From positions 78,872,001 to 78,936,000 of the forward strand of contig CM060895.1 of NCBI GenBank assembly GCA_030762935.1: DNA of 64,000 nt. The letters run 5' to 3'. The stretch's first letter is position 1. Each line of letters starts with the position of its first letter. The notes below the pieces were generated by a model, which saw nothing but the letters and a program-made list of their open reading frames with translations, was not told where the DNA came from and ran no database searches. The stretch is from Hymenopus coronatus. Its lineage: Eukaryota > Arthropoda > Insecta > Mantodea > Hymenopodidae. Of this stretch, positions 32,901 to 39,738 are shown piece after piece. A program made the position numbers and the translations under genes.

Positions 32901-34575
32901 AATAGCAGGCTTATATTTACTTCACACGTCTTAAACAAGTCGCAACGGCTTTCGTATATTGCCATATGGGGAAAAAATTACCTATTTTAAAACTGAAATG
33001 AATAACAAAGATTATCCCAAATGGTTAATTCTACAGAAAAACTTTATATAACGTGAGTTGTATTTTAACGTATTCCACATTTTTGTGTACTAATTTTTGT
33101 CTATCTCTTACAGTACACAAAGTATGCAAAAGCAATCCAAAGGATTACAGAGGTATTCCCAGAAAATTCAATATACATTTTATTTGTCATGTCGCTATCT
33201 TTAATATATGGTAACTTTTTTTACAAAATCAAAATTTTCGAACATTTTTTCATGTAAAGGGTAGTTTTGGGTGGGAGTATTTTCTTGAAAATCTTCAAAT
33301 CCTTGAGAGATGCCGAACTTAGTTATCAAGTTTTGTATTTAAACGACTTTTCATTTTGAGTTATGCCAGAGGTCCTTAAAACATGTATTTCCTGTATAAT
33401 TTCGCTATTGAATTTTCGGATGGGTAGAGAAAATAATAAAAAATAATAATTATGTGAACAACACACTGGGTAGTGTGCGGCTAGCGTGAATGTCCCACAT
33501 TTAATAGGTCGCGAGTTCGAATCTCTCTTAGGGTGACCTACCCGGATAAGGGTTTTCTTGGGGTTTCCCCTATTTTGAGAAGAATAATGTTGAGAAACCA
33601 GGTAAGAGGACAGTAAGTTTATAAAAAAACAAAAACAAACAAAAATAGGCAAAAATAAAAAACACTAAAATTACAACGCCCTGTTTAAGTTCGCCGTTTT
33701 CCGAAGATGTGAAAGGGACATTTTCTGGAACAAACTCTTTACATGGATGAGTTTTCTCTGATGCGTGAAGTTACTTTAGAATTAAAATACTACTGAAATA
33801 TTCCTTATCAGGATTTTTAATTAATATCAAATTATACTTAATTCTAATTTTCTGTGTAGTATGCTAAAGTGTGAAATATTTAATTTCTTACCTAATATTT
33901 ATAGTATAGTAGTCTCAAAAAAATAAAAATAAATAGAAACTGAATTTTCCTTTCAGTATGCTTAAAATGTAGGTACACAGATGTAAAAAAAAGTTTATGT
34001 ACTTTCCATCCTAAGCATTTTCACTTAGAATTTTAAGGAAAACGTAACGCACCTACACAGATTAGTAGTAGGTAGCGATGCGCACCTTTTTTGGGCGCTA
34101 ATTTTACGCGGCAGCAAGGATCGGGGGGAAGAAAGGAGAGCTCACTTCCCTCTCTTTCAGCAGTATTGTAAGTTTTTCTTTGAAGACCTCAGCCATTATG
34201 GTGAATAGGTTATCTAATTAGCTGCATTATTAACAGTGCATATGAATATGCGTGAACTCTGGAATGTGCAGACAGAATAAAACCTTAAGATTGAAGCCAC
34301 TAGATTACAGGGTTGTATAGCGTACTTCATGTCTCAATGTTGCTATGCTCTGCTTCCAAAATTGCATGAATGAAGACTAGGGAGCCCAAGAAAAGGTGTG
34401 CACACATTAACAGCACAATGAAAACAAATTAAACAAGTTTCATACTTTCGTATAATAAATATTTAAATTATTGTTTATTAGTAATACTACTGTAATCACA
34501 TACTTTTATTTTTTTCAGATTATGAAGGCATCGTTTTCCTACTACACCATACTTAGTGAGAGAAGTAATGCTTAG
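8334..34575 (+). CDS. Insect odorant receptor (7tm_6 family), 3' part of gene, six exons
   Basis: Spliced exons 8334-8626, 15680-15791, 16724-16823, 20611-20718, 30108-30263 and 34519-34575 give 274 residues ending in TAG. Family hallmarks occur in order: AWYPFDI in the loop before TM4, a long TM4, TM5 (residues about 142-165), TM6 ending CWYGNELTHE, the loop with SDTLADAMYETPWY, RAGFLNSISMETF and TM7 ASFSYYTIL. Intron phases are 1, 2, 0, 0, 0; the three C-terminal phase-0 introns are usual for insect ORs. Members are odour-tuned subunits that pair with the co-receptor Orco in the dendrite membrane of olfactory neurons and form a ligand-gated cation channel; this is family knowledge. Family length is about 400, so about 130 N-terminal residues (TM1-TM3) are missing; no exon for them is seen in 1-8333. 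The sequence is too divergent from Orco to be Orco itself. No stop or frameshift was found, so the gene looks intact where visible. Ligand unknown. Confidence 0.9.
8627..9240. other. Start of OR intron a; nothing recognised
   Basis: No repeat shared with the rest of the window apart from short AT runs. Confidence 0.5.
9244..9287 (-). repeat. 5S-rRNA-like module 1
   Basis: On the - strand GTCACTGCTTGGATGGATGA, then CCACCTAGG, resembles the 5S rRNA stretch GTTAGTACTTGGATGGGTGA, then CCGCCTGGG. Too short and diverged to be a 5S gene. Confidence 0.4.
9826..9866 (-). repeat. 5S-rRNA-like module 2
   Basis: On the - strand GCACTGCTTGGGTGGGTGAC followed by CGCCATG, in the same orientation as module 1 and 580 bases away. 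Confidence 0.4.
10075..10652 (-). pseudogene. Reverse transcriptase fragment (jockey-type), catalytic motif lost
   Basis: 10652-10308 reads VAGVPEDTVLSPLLSAAYMS, matching the AGVPQGS.LSPLL..YM block, then CENANDVLYW where the YADD box should be (codons at 10449-10460), so the first catalytic Asp is Asn and the Tyr is gone. A frameshifted continuation (10311-10075) reads STIRRLQVTQE, the thumb-region LQ..QN motif. The upstream fingers and endonuclease are absent. A relic without function. Confidence 0.72.
10733..11190. other. OR intron a, nothing recognised
   Basis: AT-rich sequence without open frames or shared repeats. Confidence 0.5.
11191..11480 (+). mobile_element. SINE S1, best full-length copy
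   Basis: The tRNA-like head has A box TGGTGTAATGG (about 11205) and B box GGTTCAAACC (about 11248), the usual internal Pol III promoter spacing. The body runs through CCTTAGCATGGCTTCCTTCG, GTCGTAGATTTACGGCAC and AATGGGACGCTGAGAACC to GAGCGTCCATAAATAACAGG. The head cannot fold as a functional tRNA past the B box, so it is not a tRNA gene. Confidence 0.85.
11481..13010. other. OR intron a, unclassified; moderately GC-rich island at 12180-12470
   Basis: 12174-12455 (-) is open for 93 codons (Cys/Gly/Leu-rich, no known motif) and 12631-12813 (-) for 60 codons. Neither shows family hallmarks. They may be remnants of an unidentified transposon. No function assigned. Confidence 0.35.
13015..13400 (-). 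mobile_element. SINE-like element related to S2
   Basis: On the - strand a B-box-like GAGGTTCGCTCCC (about 13330) is followed by CGACCGCACACTC, then CCTGGGTTTTTCTGGTTTTC. This is the same order as B box, CGACCGCA and GGGTTTTCTCCGG...CGGTTTCC in the S2 copies at 42.3 and 57.4 kb. The remainder is unique here. Ends uncertain. Confidence 0.5.
13401..15679. other. OR intron a, right part; nothing recognised
   Basis: Short (CA)n at 13850-13863. No coding signal with known motifs; short open frames near 13989-14177 look non-coding. Confidence 0.45.
15680..15791 (+). CDS. OR exon b: cytoplasmic loop
   Basis: The acceptor is GTGTTTCAG and the donor is GTATGT at 15792. A 2-base start completes GAA (Glu), then 36 codons, with AA left over (phase 2). 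It encodes a hydrophilic stretch with ALSSLKECIKHHQMLL, matching the OR segment just before TM5 (typically L..CI..H..IL). A (TAA)n microsatellite starts only about 18 bases after the donor. Confidence 0.88.
15809..15874. repeat. (TAA)n microsatellite
   Basis: About 20 TAA/AAT units with few interruptions, about 18 bases past an OR splice donor. Confidence 0.9.
15972..16115 (+). mobile_element. tRNA-derived SINE, single copy of its type here
   Basis: GGTAGCTCAGTGGTTAGAG is a good A box/D-arm and GGGTCCAAATTCCGGC a B-box-like T-arm, with a 14-base extra stretch in between, then AATGTTTTAATCTGACTCTG. It is not an intact tRNA because no acceptor stem closes it. Confidence 0.55.
16111..16723. other. 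OR intron b
   Basis: Apart from the SINE at its start nothing is recognised. A polypyrimidine stretch and TTTTATGCAG precede exon c. Confidence 0.5.
16724..16823 (+). CDS. OR exon c: TM5
   Basis: The acceptor is TTTTATGCAG and the donor is GTAAGC at 16824. One base completes AAG (Lys), then 33 codons in phase 0. FGPIFLCQFFFSSCALILCV is a clear hydrophobic TM5, preceded by the acidic FLDDIQD that is common in ORs. Confidence 0.9.
17105..17400 (+). mobile_element. Possible tRNA-derived SINE remnant
   Basis: TGTGGCCCGTATTCGAAGG, then CTCAAATTCGATTCCTC, resembles a B box, followed by GTTGGGCAGCAAGCG. No second copy in the window, so the call rests on the promoter-like motif only. Confidence 0.3.
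17505..18200 (-). repeat. Two H fragments joined in the same orientation
   Basis: 17505-17690 is a 5' end piece with the palindrome (TACTCACTATGTACGTAGTA) and terminal ATAGAGAAAGTAAAAA. 17700-18200 is a second, more diverged unit from ATAAATTGTGTGTTTTAACA to the decayed palindrome at 18165-18200. Confidence 0.75.
18640..18800 (-). repeat. Repeat E copy 1
   Basis: The reverse complement matches 34225-34385: GCGTGAACTCTGGAAT, TAGCGTACTTCGTGTCTCAA and AATGAAGAC occur in the same order and spacing. Ends in a run of 13-14 C at about 18789. Confidence 0.6.
18842..18895. repeat. Imperfect (TAG)n microsatellite
   Basis: GTAGTAATAGTAGTAGAAGT-type trinucleotide repeat. Confidence 0.8.
19177..19440 (-). 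pseudogene. Possible LINE ORF2 C-terminal fragment
   Basis: About 85 open codons on the - strand. VWFRLGEWKARKVVDDAGK followed by CPLCGEQRN looks like the Cys-rich tail behind many non-LTR reverse transcriptases (RLG.W..R and C-x2-C), but the usual trailing His/Cys pair is absent. Single frame, no poly(A). Lies in OR intron c. Confidence 0.4.
19441..20570. other. OR intron c, right part; nothing recognised
   Basis: AT-rich, no shared repeats or motifs. Confidence 0.45.
20571..20610 (+). promoter_or_regulatory. Splice acceptor with (TA)5 and T26 tract
   Basis: TATATATATA, 26 T, then GCAG immediately before exon d. The tract serves as the polypyrimidine tract and is likely length-variable. 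Confidence 0.8.
20611..20718 (+). CDS. OR exon d: TM6
   Basis: 36 codons, phase 0 at both ends, donor GTAAAT at 20719. Contains a hydrophobic TM6 (SLGFFLLSTLQLLLYCW) and the family motif CWYGNELTHE. The acceptor GCAG follows an uninterrupted run of 26 T. Confidence 0.92.
20719..21209. other. Start of OR intron d; nothing recognised
   Basis: AT-rich, with ATATACACA-type runs at 21000-21040. Open frame 20965-21153 (-) has no motif. Confidence 0.45.
21210..21395 (+). mobile_element. SINE SB body copy
   Basis: AATCCTGTCCCTACATTTAA, GGCTTTCCGTGGTGGTGCAT, GAAAATACAGCTCTCGGCGG and GTTGCAGTCGTCTG follow the SB order. The head is missing. Confidence 0.65.
21675..22520 (+). repeat. H repeat, tandem unit 1
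   Basis: Starts with a decayed palindrome (CTACATAGTAGCTAGAGAAGG) and ends at the 3' hairpin region TATATGCACGTAACACATCCG near 22510. The next unit follows directly. Confidence 0.8.
22521..23400 (+). repeat. H repeat, tandem unit 2
   Basis: From TTTACTTTCTTTACTTAGTG to CATGTGAATGGAACATATCA. Internal deletion of the GT-rich core near 22620, where CTGTATGAAAAAATTG runs into ATCATGCAGCCG. Confidence 0.82.
23401..24195 (+). repeat. H repeat, tandem unit 3 (best preserved 5' end)
   Basis: 5' palindrome CTATACTCACTATGTACATA continuing to GTGTATAG, GTGTGTGTGTGTCCGTG core, GATTTTGATTAAAATACCGT block, and 3' end GTCATGTGAATGGTACACAT. Confidence 0.85.
24235..24722 (+). repeat. H repeat, tandem unit 4, 3' truncated
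   Basis: From TTTCTCTATACGTACTATG, with a CGCGCGCGCGTGTGTGTGTG core, to TTTATGCTATATA. The right third is lost where unit 5 begins. Confidence 0.8.
24723..25580 (+). repeat. H repeat, tandem unit 5
   Basis: TTTTTACTTTCTTTATACG start, a G10 run in the core (about 24871), and the 3' end CATGTGAATGCAACACATCA at about 25549. Confidence 0.85.
25581..26120. other. Unclassified stretch between H units
   Basis: Open for 98 codons on + (25668-25964) and 81 on - (25928-25683). No recognisable motif; AT-rich. Confidence 0.35.
26122..26936 (+). repeat. H repeat, tandem unit 6
   Basis: From TTTCTTTACACGTACTATGC to TATGTGAATGGAAAACATCA. All main blocks are in order. Confidence 0.82.
26947..26996. repeat. 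(TTA)n microsatellite
   Basis: About 16 perfect units between two H copies. Confidence 0.95.
27020..27106 (+). repeat. H repeat 5' end fragment
   Basis: TTTTTACTTTCTCTACATAG through GATTCGATACCGAGATTTCA, then replaced by SINE SC sequence. Confidence 0.7.
27107..27350 (-). mobile_element. SINE SC copy with tRNA-like head
   Basis: On the - strand an A-box-like TGGCCGCGCTCGCTAAAGCG, B box GGGTTCGAGTCCCGCC (about 27260), then CATGGGTGTTTATGTGTTTG and a purine-rich tail. Shares the post-B-box block with 46190-46385 and 35925-36075. Confidence 0.65.
27351..27710. other. Unclassified AT-rich stretch
   Basis: May be the 3' UTR of the LINE that follows on the - strand; no poly(A) tail identified. 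Confidence 0.35.
27711..29430 (-). pseudogene. Non-LTR retrotransposon ORF2 (reverse transcriptase), several frameshifts and stops
   Basis: Reading down from about 29430: SRPWFHNDCYNERKK (linker ahead of RT), GKVPGPDSIYTEHLK (the K.PGPD.I..E.LK block), then 29055-28711 with MYKGKGEIDNPDSYRGIAL and QCGFRKGKSTLQAV, then 28662-28432 with GVLQGDSISPIMLI, then LILYAEYMAIGSE where YADD is expected (codons 28442-28453). A frameshifted C-terminal part (28334-27909) has YGINIIWGNLTITNLSTIEK and KQILGIGKSAPSRLTYAIA. The last open stretch has Cys/His residues (GCHHKIC, CVKC). Both catalytic Asp of the box are changed, so the element is dead. The endonuclease is missing. It lies in OR intron d in antisense orientation. 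Clade not decided; RTE/I-like by general look. Confidence 0.8.
29431..29800. other. OR intron d, nothing recognised
   Basis: AT-rich, no motif. Confidence 0.4.
29805..29966 (-). mobile_element. SINE S1 copy, 3' truncated
   Basis: The reverse complement carries GTCGTCCTCCATGG, GGATTCAAACCC (B box, about 29930), GGGTGTAAAAATC, TCGTAGATTTATAGCA and GCTCTGAGCAAAATTAAG. It lies about 140 bases upstream of OR exon e, in antisense. Confidence 0.78.
30108..30263 (+). CDS. OR exon e: IC3 with conserved AG..S.ETF motif
   Basis: The acceptor is TTCGCAG and the donor is GTAAGT at 30264. 52 codons, phase 0 at both ends. SDTLADAMYETPWYETSIKF followed by RCLLTMMCR and RAGFLNSISMETFIN is the most conserved part of insect ORs. 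The intron before it is 9.4 kb and holds at least six head-to-tail H repeats and a decayed LINE. Confidence 0.93.
30415..30632 (-). repeat. H repeat 3' end fragment
   Basis: GATGTGTTCCATTCACATGA start, through AGGAAATAGC and CCGGTTGCTATGTGATTGAA; the remainder is absent. Confidence 0.75.
30633..31200. other. OR intron e, nothing recognised
   Basis: No shared repeat or motif. Confidence 0.4.
31200..31897 (-). repeat. H repeat, 3' end missing
   Basis: From ACTAGGTTAAAGTGATAGTC to the 5' palindrome region CTATACACTTTGTGCACAGT and terminal TTAGAGAAAGTAAAAA. Confidence 0.8.
32091..32114. repeat. Perfect 24-base palindrome
   Basis: Arms TTTATAGGGCT and AGCCCTATAAA with a 2-base loop (TC). Confidence 0.85.
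32115..32967. other. OR intron e, unclassified
   Basis: CGGGAC motifs recur (about 32434, 32845 and 32898) in a possible unknown transposon remnant. A 69-codon frame at 32567-32776 has no motif. Confidence 0.3.
32968..33440 (-). repeat. H repeat, truncated at both ends
   Basis: From GGGGAAAAAATTACC, about 100 bases into the unit, through GGGTAGTTTTGGGTGGGAG to the 5' block GAATTTTCGGATGGGTAGAG; the GT-rich core is lost. Confidence 0.72.
33455..33615 (+). mobile_element. tRNA-derived SINE fused to H end
   Basis: TGTGCGGCTAGCGTGAATG, then B box GCGAGTTCGAATCTC (about 33510), then GGTGACCTACCCGGATAAGG and GGGTTTTCTTGGGGTTTCCC. It begins within about 15 bases of the H copy's terminal block. Confidence 0.5.
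34225..34385 (+). repeat. Repeat E copy 2
   Basis: GCGTGAACTCTGGAATGTGC, TAGCGTACTTCATGTCTCAA and GAATGAAGACTAGG match 18640-18800 in inverse orientation. Ends about 130 bases before the last OR exon. Confidence 0.6.
34519..34575 (+). CDS. OR last exon: TM7 and stop
   Basis: The acceptor is TTTTTTTCAG. 18 codons, starting IMKASFSYYTILSERSNA, then TAG at 34573-34575. The SFSYYT.L motif is the usual TM7 end of insect ORs. I did not find a convincing poly(A) signal close behind the stop; AATAAA occurs near 35444, next to a SINE. Confidence 0.92.
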   Translation: MMKASFSYYTILSERSNA

Positions 34576-35167
34576 AGCTACAGTTTTTCACTCGTGTATT
34601 TGTGACCACAATTACTATACATTAACTTTTGATATAACAAATTGCAGCAAAAATTTGTTTAAAATCAATATAATGGTTATCTTAAGGGGGACACAAGTGA
34701 TAAATGTGATTATTTAAAGTATTAAACTTAGAGCTGGAATTTGTTTTACGTGCGTTGCTTGCCAAAAATACTCATACCAAGCTTCATTTTTGTCTTTTTA
34801 TCTTGGATATATTAATTTATCCGATTTAATTATCAAAAACAAAATCTAATATTCTCCTACATACATGATCCACGTGCACTATTTTAAAACACATTTTTTA
34901 CTATATATATTCGTAACAAATTAACTGGTTGAAAGTTTCCCATAATGGATAGCTTTAATATATATTAATTGAGAAAATTTTGAGACATAGCTGTATTGCT
35001 GCGGAAGAAAAGAGATTTTGAATATGGAAGAGTAGAAAAAAATATGAAGCTGAGAAAGATGGTTTTAAAATGCGATATTTAGATCCAAAATACTAAAACA
35101 ACAAAAAAATAAACAAACAGATAAAAAACAAATAATATTTCTGTGTTATCTTATGTAGGTAGTCACT
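34576..35167. other. 3' flank of OR gene
   Basis: AT-rich; presumably contains the 3' UTR. No clear AATAAA in the first 500 bases. Confidence 0.4.
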
Positions 35168-35178
35168 CCCCCCCCCCC
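35168..35178. repeat. Poly(C) run
   Basis: About 11 consecutive C directly ahead of a SINE S1 head. Confidence 0.9.
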
Positions 35179-35320
35179 ATGGGTCATGGTTACCATGCTA
35201 GCCTCTATAACTCAAGGTTGCAGGTTCAAACCTGATGAAAGGTGATGGATTTTTTTTTCGGATGCAAAAATCCTTCCTTTGGAAGAAAAGTAAAGCCTGT
35301 GGTCCTGTGTCGTGGCAAAA
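35179..35320 (+). mobile_element. SINE S1 copy, 3' truncated
   Basis: CATGGTTACCATGCTAGCCT, B box GGTTCAAACC (about 35224), TTTTTTTCGGATGCAAAAAT, AAGTAAAGCC, GTGGTCCTGTGTCGTGG; then unrelated DNA. Confidence 0.75.
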
Positions 35321-35924
35321 TTCTTCCATTTCGCGTTCGAAAGTCGTGATTTTGTCCTACAGTGGCATCGTTACCATGGCGCAATTGGGAGCTACAGGAA
35401 ATAATAGAACTAAACTAACTTAAGTAGGTATGTTATAAGCCATAACAAATAAATATCGCACAAGAATATTTTCTTCGAATACTGGATGTTTTATATAAAT
35501 AATATTTAATTTAGCACCTTTTGAGTTTTACTGGACACTCCCTCCCCAAATGTATTTAATAACTTGTTTTACTGTAATTATTCAGAAAAGCAATATTTTT
35601 AAAGGGGATTAAAATTATGTGCCTATGTAGTTAGTTTTGTTCATAAAATATTCTTATCTCTACTATTATTGTTCTAAGTCATTTCTTAAATTTATATAAA
35701 TCTATAATACTTAAGGTAATGCATGTGTGTAATTTGGAAAAGCCACATTATATAAGATATGTATTGAAATTATTACCAGTTATTTTAAAACATAATAGTG
35801 ATATTTCTGCCATGTATATAAATAATATTTAAATCCAATCACTGAGCTAATTAACCAGCTGGAGACCGGGAGATTCGAGTTTTTTTGTTGTTTTGTTTTT
35901 TAATAATGCAGTCACGGAGTCTAG
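35321..35924. other. Intergenic, nothing recognised
   Basis: AT-rich, short frames only. Confidence 0.45.
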
Positions 35925-36075
35925 TCTGGACTCCGACGCTGTATTCCTTATTTTTCCTCTTGTTTCCAGTGTCCCTACATTTCCTTTATTGACCTATTTG
36001 TTTTGCTGTTTTCTGTTTCTTTAAAAACACACATTTACAAACCACAAACATCCATGTCCAAGGCAGGACTTTTCA
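35925..36075 (-). mobile_element. SINE SC fragment
   Basis: Reverse complement: AAGTCCTGCCTTGGACATGG, ATGTTTGTGGTTTGTAAATG and a purine-rich stretch, as in 27107-27350. GGAGTC/GACTCC hairpin at its far end (about 35926-35944). Confidence 0.55.
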
Positions 36076-36545
36076 GTCTGACTCTGCATATCCAACTCCT
36101 TTCCTACACATGGCTTGTGTGAAAAAAATTAAATTATGTAAAAGTAGTTTTCTGCTTGATTCTGAAGCACCGATTGGTGCGATATAGTTGTACTGAATGT
36201 AGGTTAACTGAAATTATACGATGACACTTGTGTTCAGGTTTTTGCCCTGCTGTAATCCTAAATTCCTGTTTATGGGAAATGTGTCTTTAAGCAAGGAATA
36301 AAATACACACAGGTACATTCAAATTCAAACACCGTATCCTTGACACATCGTGAAACGTTCTTGATTGAAGAAAAGTTTCTTGAGCCCAGGGAATCTGATC
36401 AGGGGCACAGAAGGCAAGTGTTCTACAGTCTAAGCTAAGGGACCAGTCACAGCAATGAATGTTTGTTTTTAAGCACTGGTCTTTCATTTAGTAAGGTTCT
36501 GTGTCGGTAGGAAGAACGGCAGATGGGTTGTGTGGCCACCTCTGC

Positions 36546-36547
<2 letters not shown>
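36076..36547. other. Intergenic, nothing recognised
   Basis: No motif or shared repeat. Confidence 0.4.

Positions 36548-36601
<54 letters not shown>
36548..36601. repeat. (GA)n microsatellite
   Basis: About 27 perfect GA units. Open frames across it on both strands are low-complexity artefacts. Confidence 0.95.
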
Positions 36602-36605
<4 letters not shown>

Positions 36606-36679
36606 AGTGGAAGAGTGAGAATAATCGGACAGGTATGGAACATTTTTTGGAGCATGAAATATATCCTAACCGGTGATAC

Positions 36680-37250
36680 ACTAAAGTTGTGCTTAAGAGG
36701 GGAGGTACCACTTCTACTGATAGTAGTCAAACATGGTCGCTAAAAGAGAAAATAGAGAGAATGAGCCAGATAGATAAACAAACAATGAAGAGGAAACTAC
36801 TACAGATAACGCTTAGGAGCATAATGCGCTATTCGATCAGGAAGAAAACGGGTATGGGAGACATAACGGTAGAGGTTCTTAAATGGAAATGGGAAGGCCA
36901 CGATGCAAGGAAGGATACATCAGGTAGACTTATAGAACAATCATATGGGACCTGAGAACAGGAAGGAGCTGTGCGGGCAGGCCGAGGACCAGAAGGAGAA
37001 AATGGGATATCTGTAGTCGAGGTGTGCAAGAGACAGAGAAGTGTGGAAAGAACTCTTAAAATGTTAATGTAAAATATGCATGGTGTAGAAGGGGCAGAGT
37101 AATACAGAAGAACTTTCATAAGTTTAATGTAAAGTAGTTTTAAGGTTGATGTAAAATTGTGTAGGACAAGAGTGAAATGCACCCTTTAAGTTACCCTGTT
37201 GGCAATTAGGAAGACTTAGCTCTTAAAGGATGGAACAAGCTAATAAATAA
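36680..37250 (+). mobile_element. LINE 3' end (ORF2 C-terminus and tail)
   Basis: 36689-36955 reads LRSIMRYSIRKKTGMGDITV, then LKWKWEGHDAR, matching the R..IR..T...D......LKW.WAGH.AR block that ends ORF2 in many LINEs. After a frameshift, GRSCAGRPRTRRRKWD matches GRP.TRW.D. The element ends in AAGCTAATAAATAAATATAT. Reverse transcriptase is absent, as expected for a 5'-truncated insertion. Confidence 0.7.
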
Positions 37251-37590
37251 ATATATACATATATAAACTAATTTCCACAATGAGATATTCTATACAATAC
37301 AACAAAAATATCCGATTTTGAAAATAGTGAGTCGCAAACGCCTTGATTCCTGTAACGCTTTCGATAAGATAACCAGGTTTATTAAGGCACGAACTCAACT
37401 GGAAATTCTGCAGATCAAATTCTAATAGAACTTTCCTCCCAGCCAGGATTATTTCACATTTTTTCATGGTTTGTTACTGTCAAATTTTGTACCATAATCA
37501 TAGGCCTGGAATATTTCCTTCCGATATCTACTTTCCCTATTGTCATTTCATATACCAACAGTGTCCATCAGCATGGATGCAGTATATACT
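37251..37590. other. Intergenic, nothing recognised
   Basis: Short frame 37467-37240 (-) without motif. Confidence 0.4.
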
Positions 37591-38816
37591 AGAGCTTTCA
37601 AGAAGTCCTTAAAAAATCCAAGAAAGTATACTCGTGGCATAAAAAAAGGTTGTGCTTAGTAATCATCGTCTCTTATTAGATGGCAGGTAAGTTTTAGCTA
37701 TATCCATCAATTGGTTTCGTTGTCATAGGCGATTGAATCAACAATATTGTGCTAATTTAGAAAGATGGGAGAAAACGAGTTTCGGGCGGTGATTAAATAT
37801 TTCTATTTAAAAGGCTTAATACCGAAGGAGATAAAAGTCAAGTTAGATGAAGTTCATGGTACATTTAACCCCTACATTAGCAACAATACACAATTGGATA
37901 AATGAATTTAAACATGAGTATACTTCCACGAATGATGAAGAACTTTTGATTGACAAAATCCAGGATATGGTTTTGAGTGATCGACGAAGTTCGCGAAATA
38001 GTAGAGGTCACAATATCACAAGGTACAGTGCTTTCAATTTTCACCAAACCTTAGTCTGATAAAGGTCTCGGCAAGATAGGGACCGTGTTTGCTCTCAATA
38101 GAGAATAAACGCAATCATGTGATCGATTCGGAAGCTGGTTTGACACTTTTCCGTCGCAACGCTGACTAGTTTCTGCATCGATACATAACTGTGCATGAAA
38201 CATAGATACACTACTACAGTTCAGAGACAAAATACAGTTGAAATGGTGGGTTTTAAAAGCCAACCGGCTCCGAAGAAGACAAAAGTGGTGAAATCTGTAG
38301 ACAAGGTGATGGTCTTGGTTTTTTGGGATGCACACGGAATCATTTGATTATTTGCAGAAAGGAAAAAGGATGAATGGAGCCTATTATGACCGATATTGAA
38401 CGGAGAAATGAAGAAAAACGCCCTCACCCCACAAAGAAAAATATTGTCTTCCATCAAGGCAATGCAAGGGGGCACATCTGCGCCATTTCAATAGTGAAAA
38501 TCGTAGAATGAAGGTTCGAATTACTATAAAATCTACCGTATTACCAGATATGGCCCTAAGTAGTTTTTTTTATTTTCAAACCTGAAAAAATGGCTCGACG
38601 GAAAACGATTCACATCTAATGAAGAGGTCATCTTCCAAACAGATGTCTATTTTGAGGACCTTTCGAAGTCGTACTTTTTGAAAGGCTTAAAACAGTTTCA
38701 AAAACGCTGAGAAAAGTGTATCAAGCTACAAGGTGATTATGTTGAAAGATAGAAACACATTTACAAAGAATAATTTGTTTTTCTATCTTTTTCTAAGGAC
38801 TTTTTGAATGCGTCTT
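37591..38816 (+). mobile_element. Mariner-family transposon, degraded
   Basis: Terminal inverted repeats pair AGAGCTTTCAAGAAGTCCTT at 37591 with the complement of AAGGACTTTTTGAATGCGTC at 38795; TA lies next to each end. Length of about 1.2 kb is typical for mariner. Confidence 0.82.
37765..38752 (+). pseudogene. Mariner transposase pseudogene
   Basis: The ATG frame begins MGENEFRAVIKYFYLKGLIP, then KEIKVKLDEVHG (N-terminal helix-turn-helix), and ends CIKLQGDYVER before TAG at 38750-38752; the family length of about 345 codons fits. Several frameshifts and stops. The first catalytic Asp block reads ITVHET-stop-IHYY (about 38186), where the family has a VDETW motif; the second reads FHQGNARGH (about 38448), where the family has HQDNA. 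Both catalytic Asp are therefore lost. Confidence 0.85.
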
Positions 38817-39188
38817 ATATTAAAATATAGATTTACAATTCAAAATCAATAACTTAACATATTAAACTAAACAGAAATTCACCTCCTACAGTACTCATTT
38901 TATGGTATTTTTATACTTTCATAAAACTTAATATTACGACAACTTTCCTATATTAAATTATTAACAAAATAATCTATTTATAATTTTAAAATATGTTAAT
39001 TTATATCTATTTACCACTAATTTTAAGTATATTATATAACACATTTATTTTTAGCCTATATATTACTTTTATAATATTTTTGAAAATGTTATATTTTATT
39101 TACATTATTATTTATAATATTTATTTCATTTATTTTTATAAATACGTCTATTTTAACCAGTATATTATTCACTTTTAGATTTCACGAA

Positions 39189-39250
<62 letters not shown>

Positions 39251-39738
39251 ATGCACAGAGAAATTAATCCTTTTTAAATGATACAAAAACGTTTCTTTGA
39301 TATTCGTCGCAGGCTGATAATAGATTATATAAATATGGAAGCCATTTATTGGACGTAATTTTCAAGAAATTAAATGTTAATGGTATATTAATGACAATAA
39401 TATCATGTATTTTTAACCCAATTAAATACCAACTTATTTTGTTATAGAATTAAAATGTTGGTTTTATTGAATCACTTTGTAATTTAAAATTCATTTATAA
39501 TTAATTCTTTTTTGATAACAAGGTAGATTTCAATTCTAAATGTTGAATTTTTAATAACCGCGGCACACCTGGTTACCTGTACATCCCTGTTGTTAATATA
39601 TTGTTTATTGCTCGACGATCATTATCAAAAGCTGTTTGGAAATTAATGGACTGTCAGCTCTGATCTAAATCCCCTCTTAAAATGAACAACATTTCTGCAA
39701 CAGAGTTTAAAGATATAACAGCTAGTATTAGAGGCAGT
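38817..39738. other. Very AT-rich intergenic DNA
   Basis: 38817-39180 is exceptionally AT-rich. No gene motif. Confidence 0.45.
39188..39249. repeat. (TTA)n microsatellite
   Basis: About 20 perfect ATT units. Confidence 0.95.

Noticed and set aside
36484..36743. Ser/Leu or Arg/Glu repeat proteins
   Set aside because: Produced by translating the (GA)n microsatellite.
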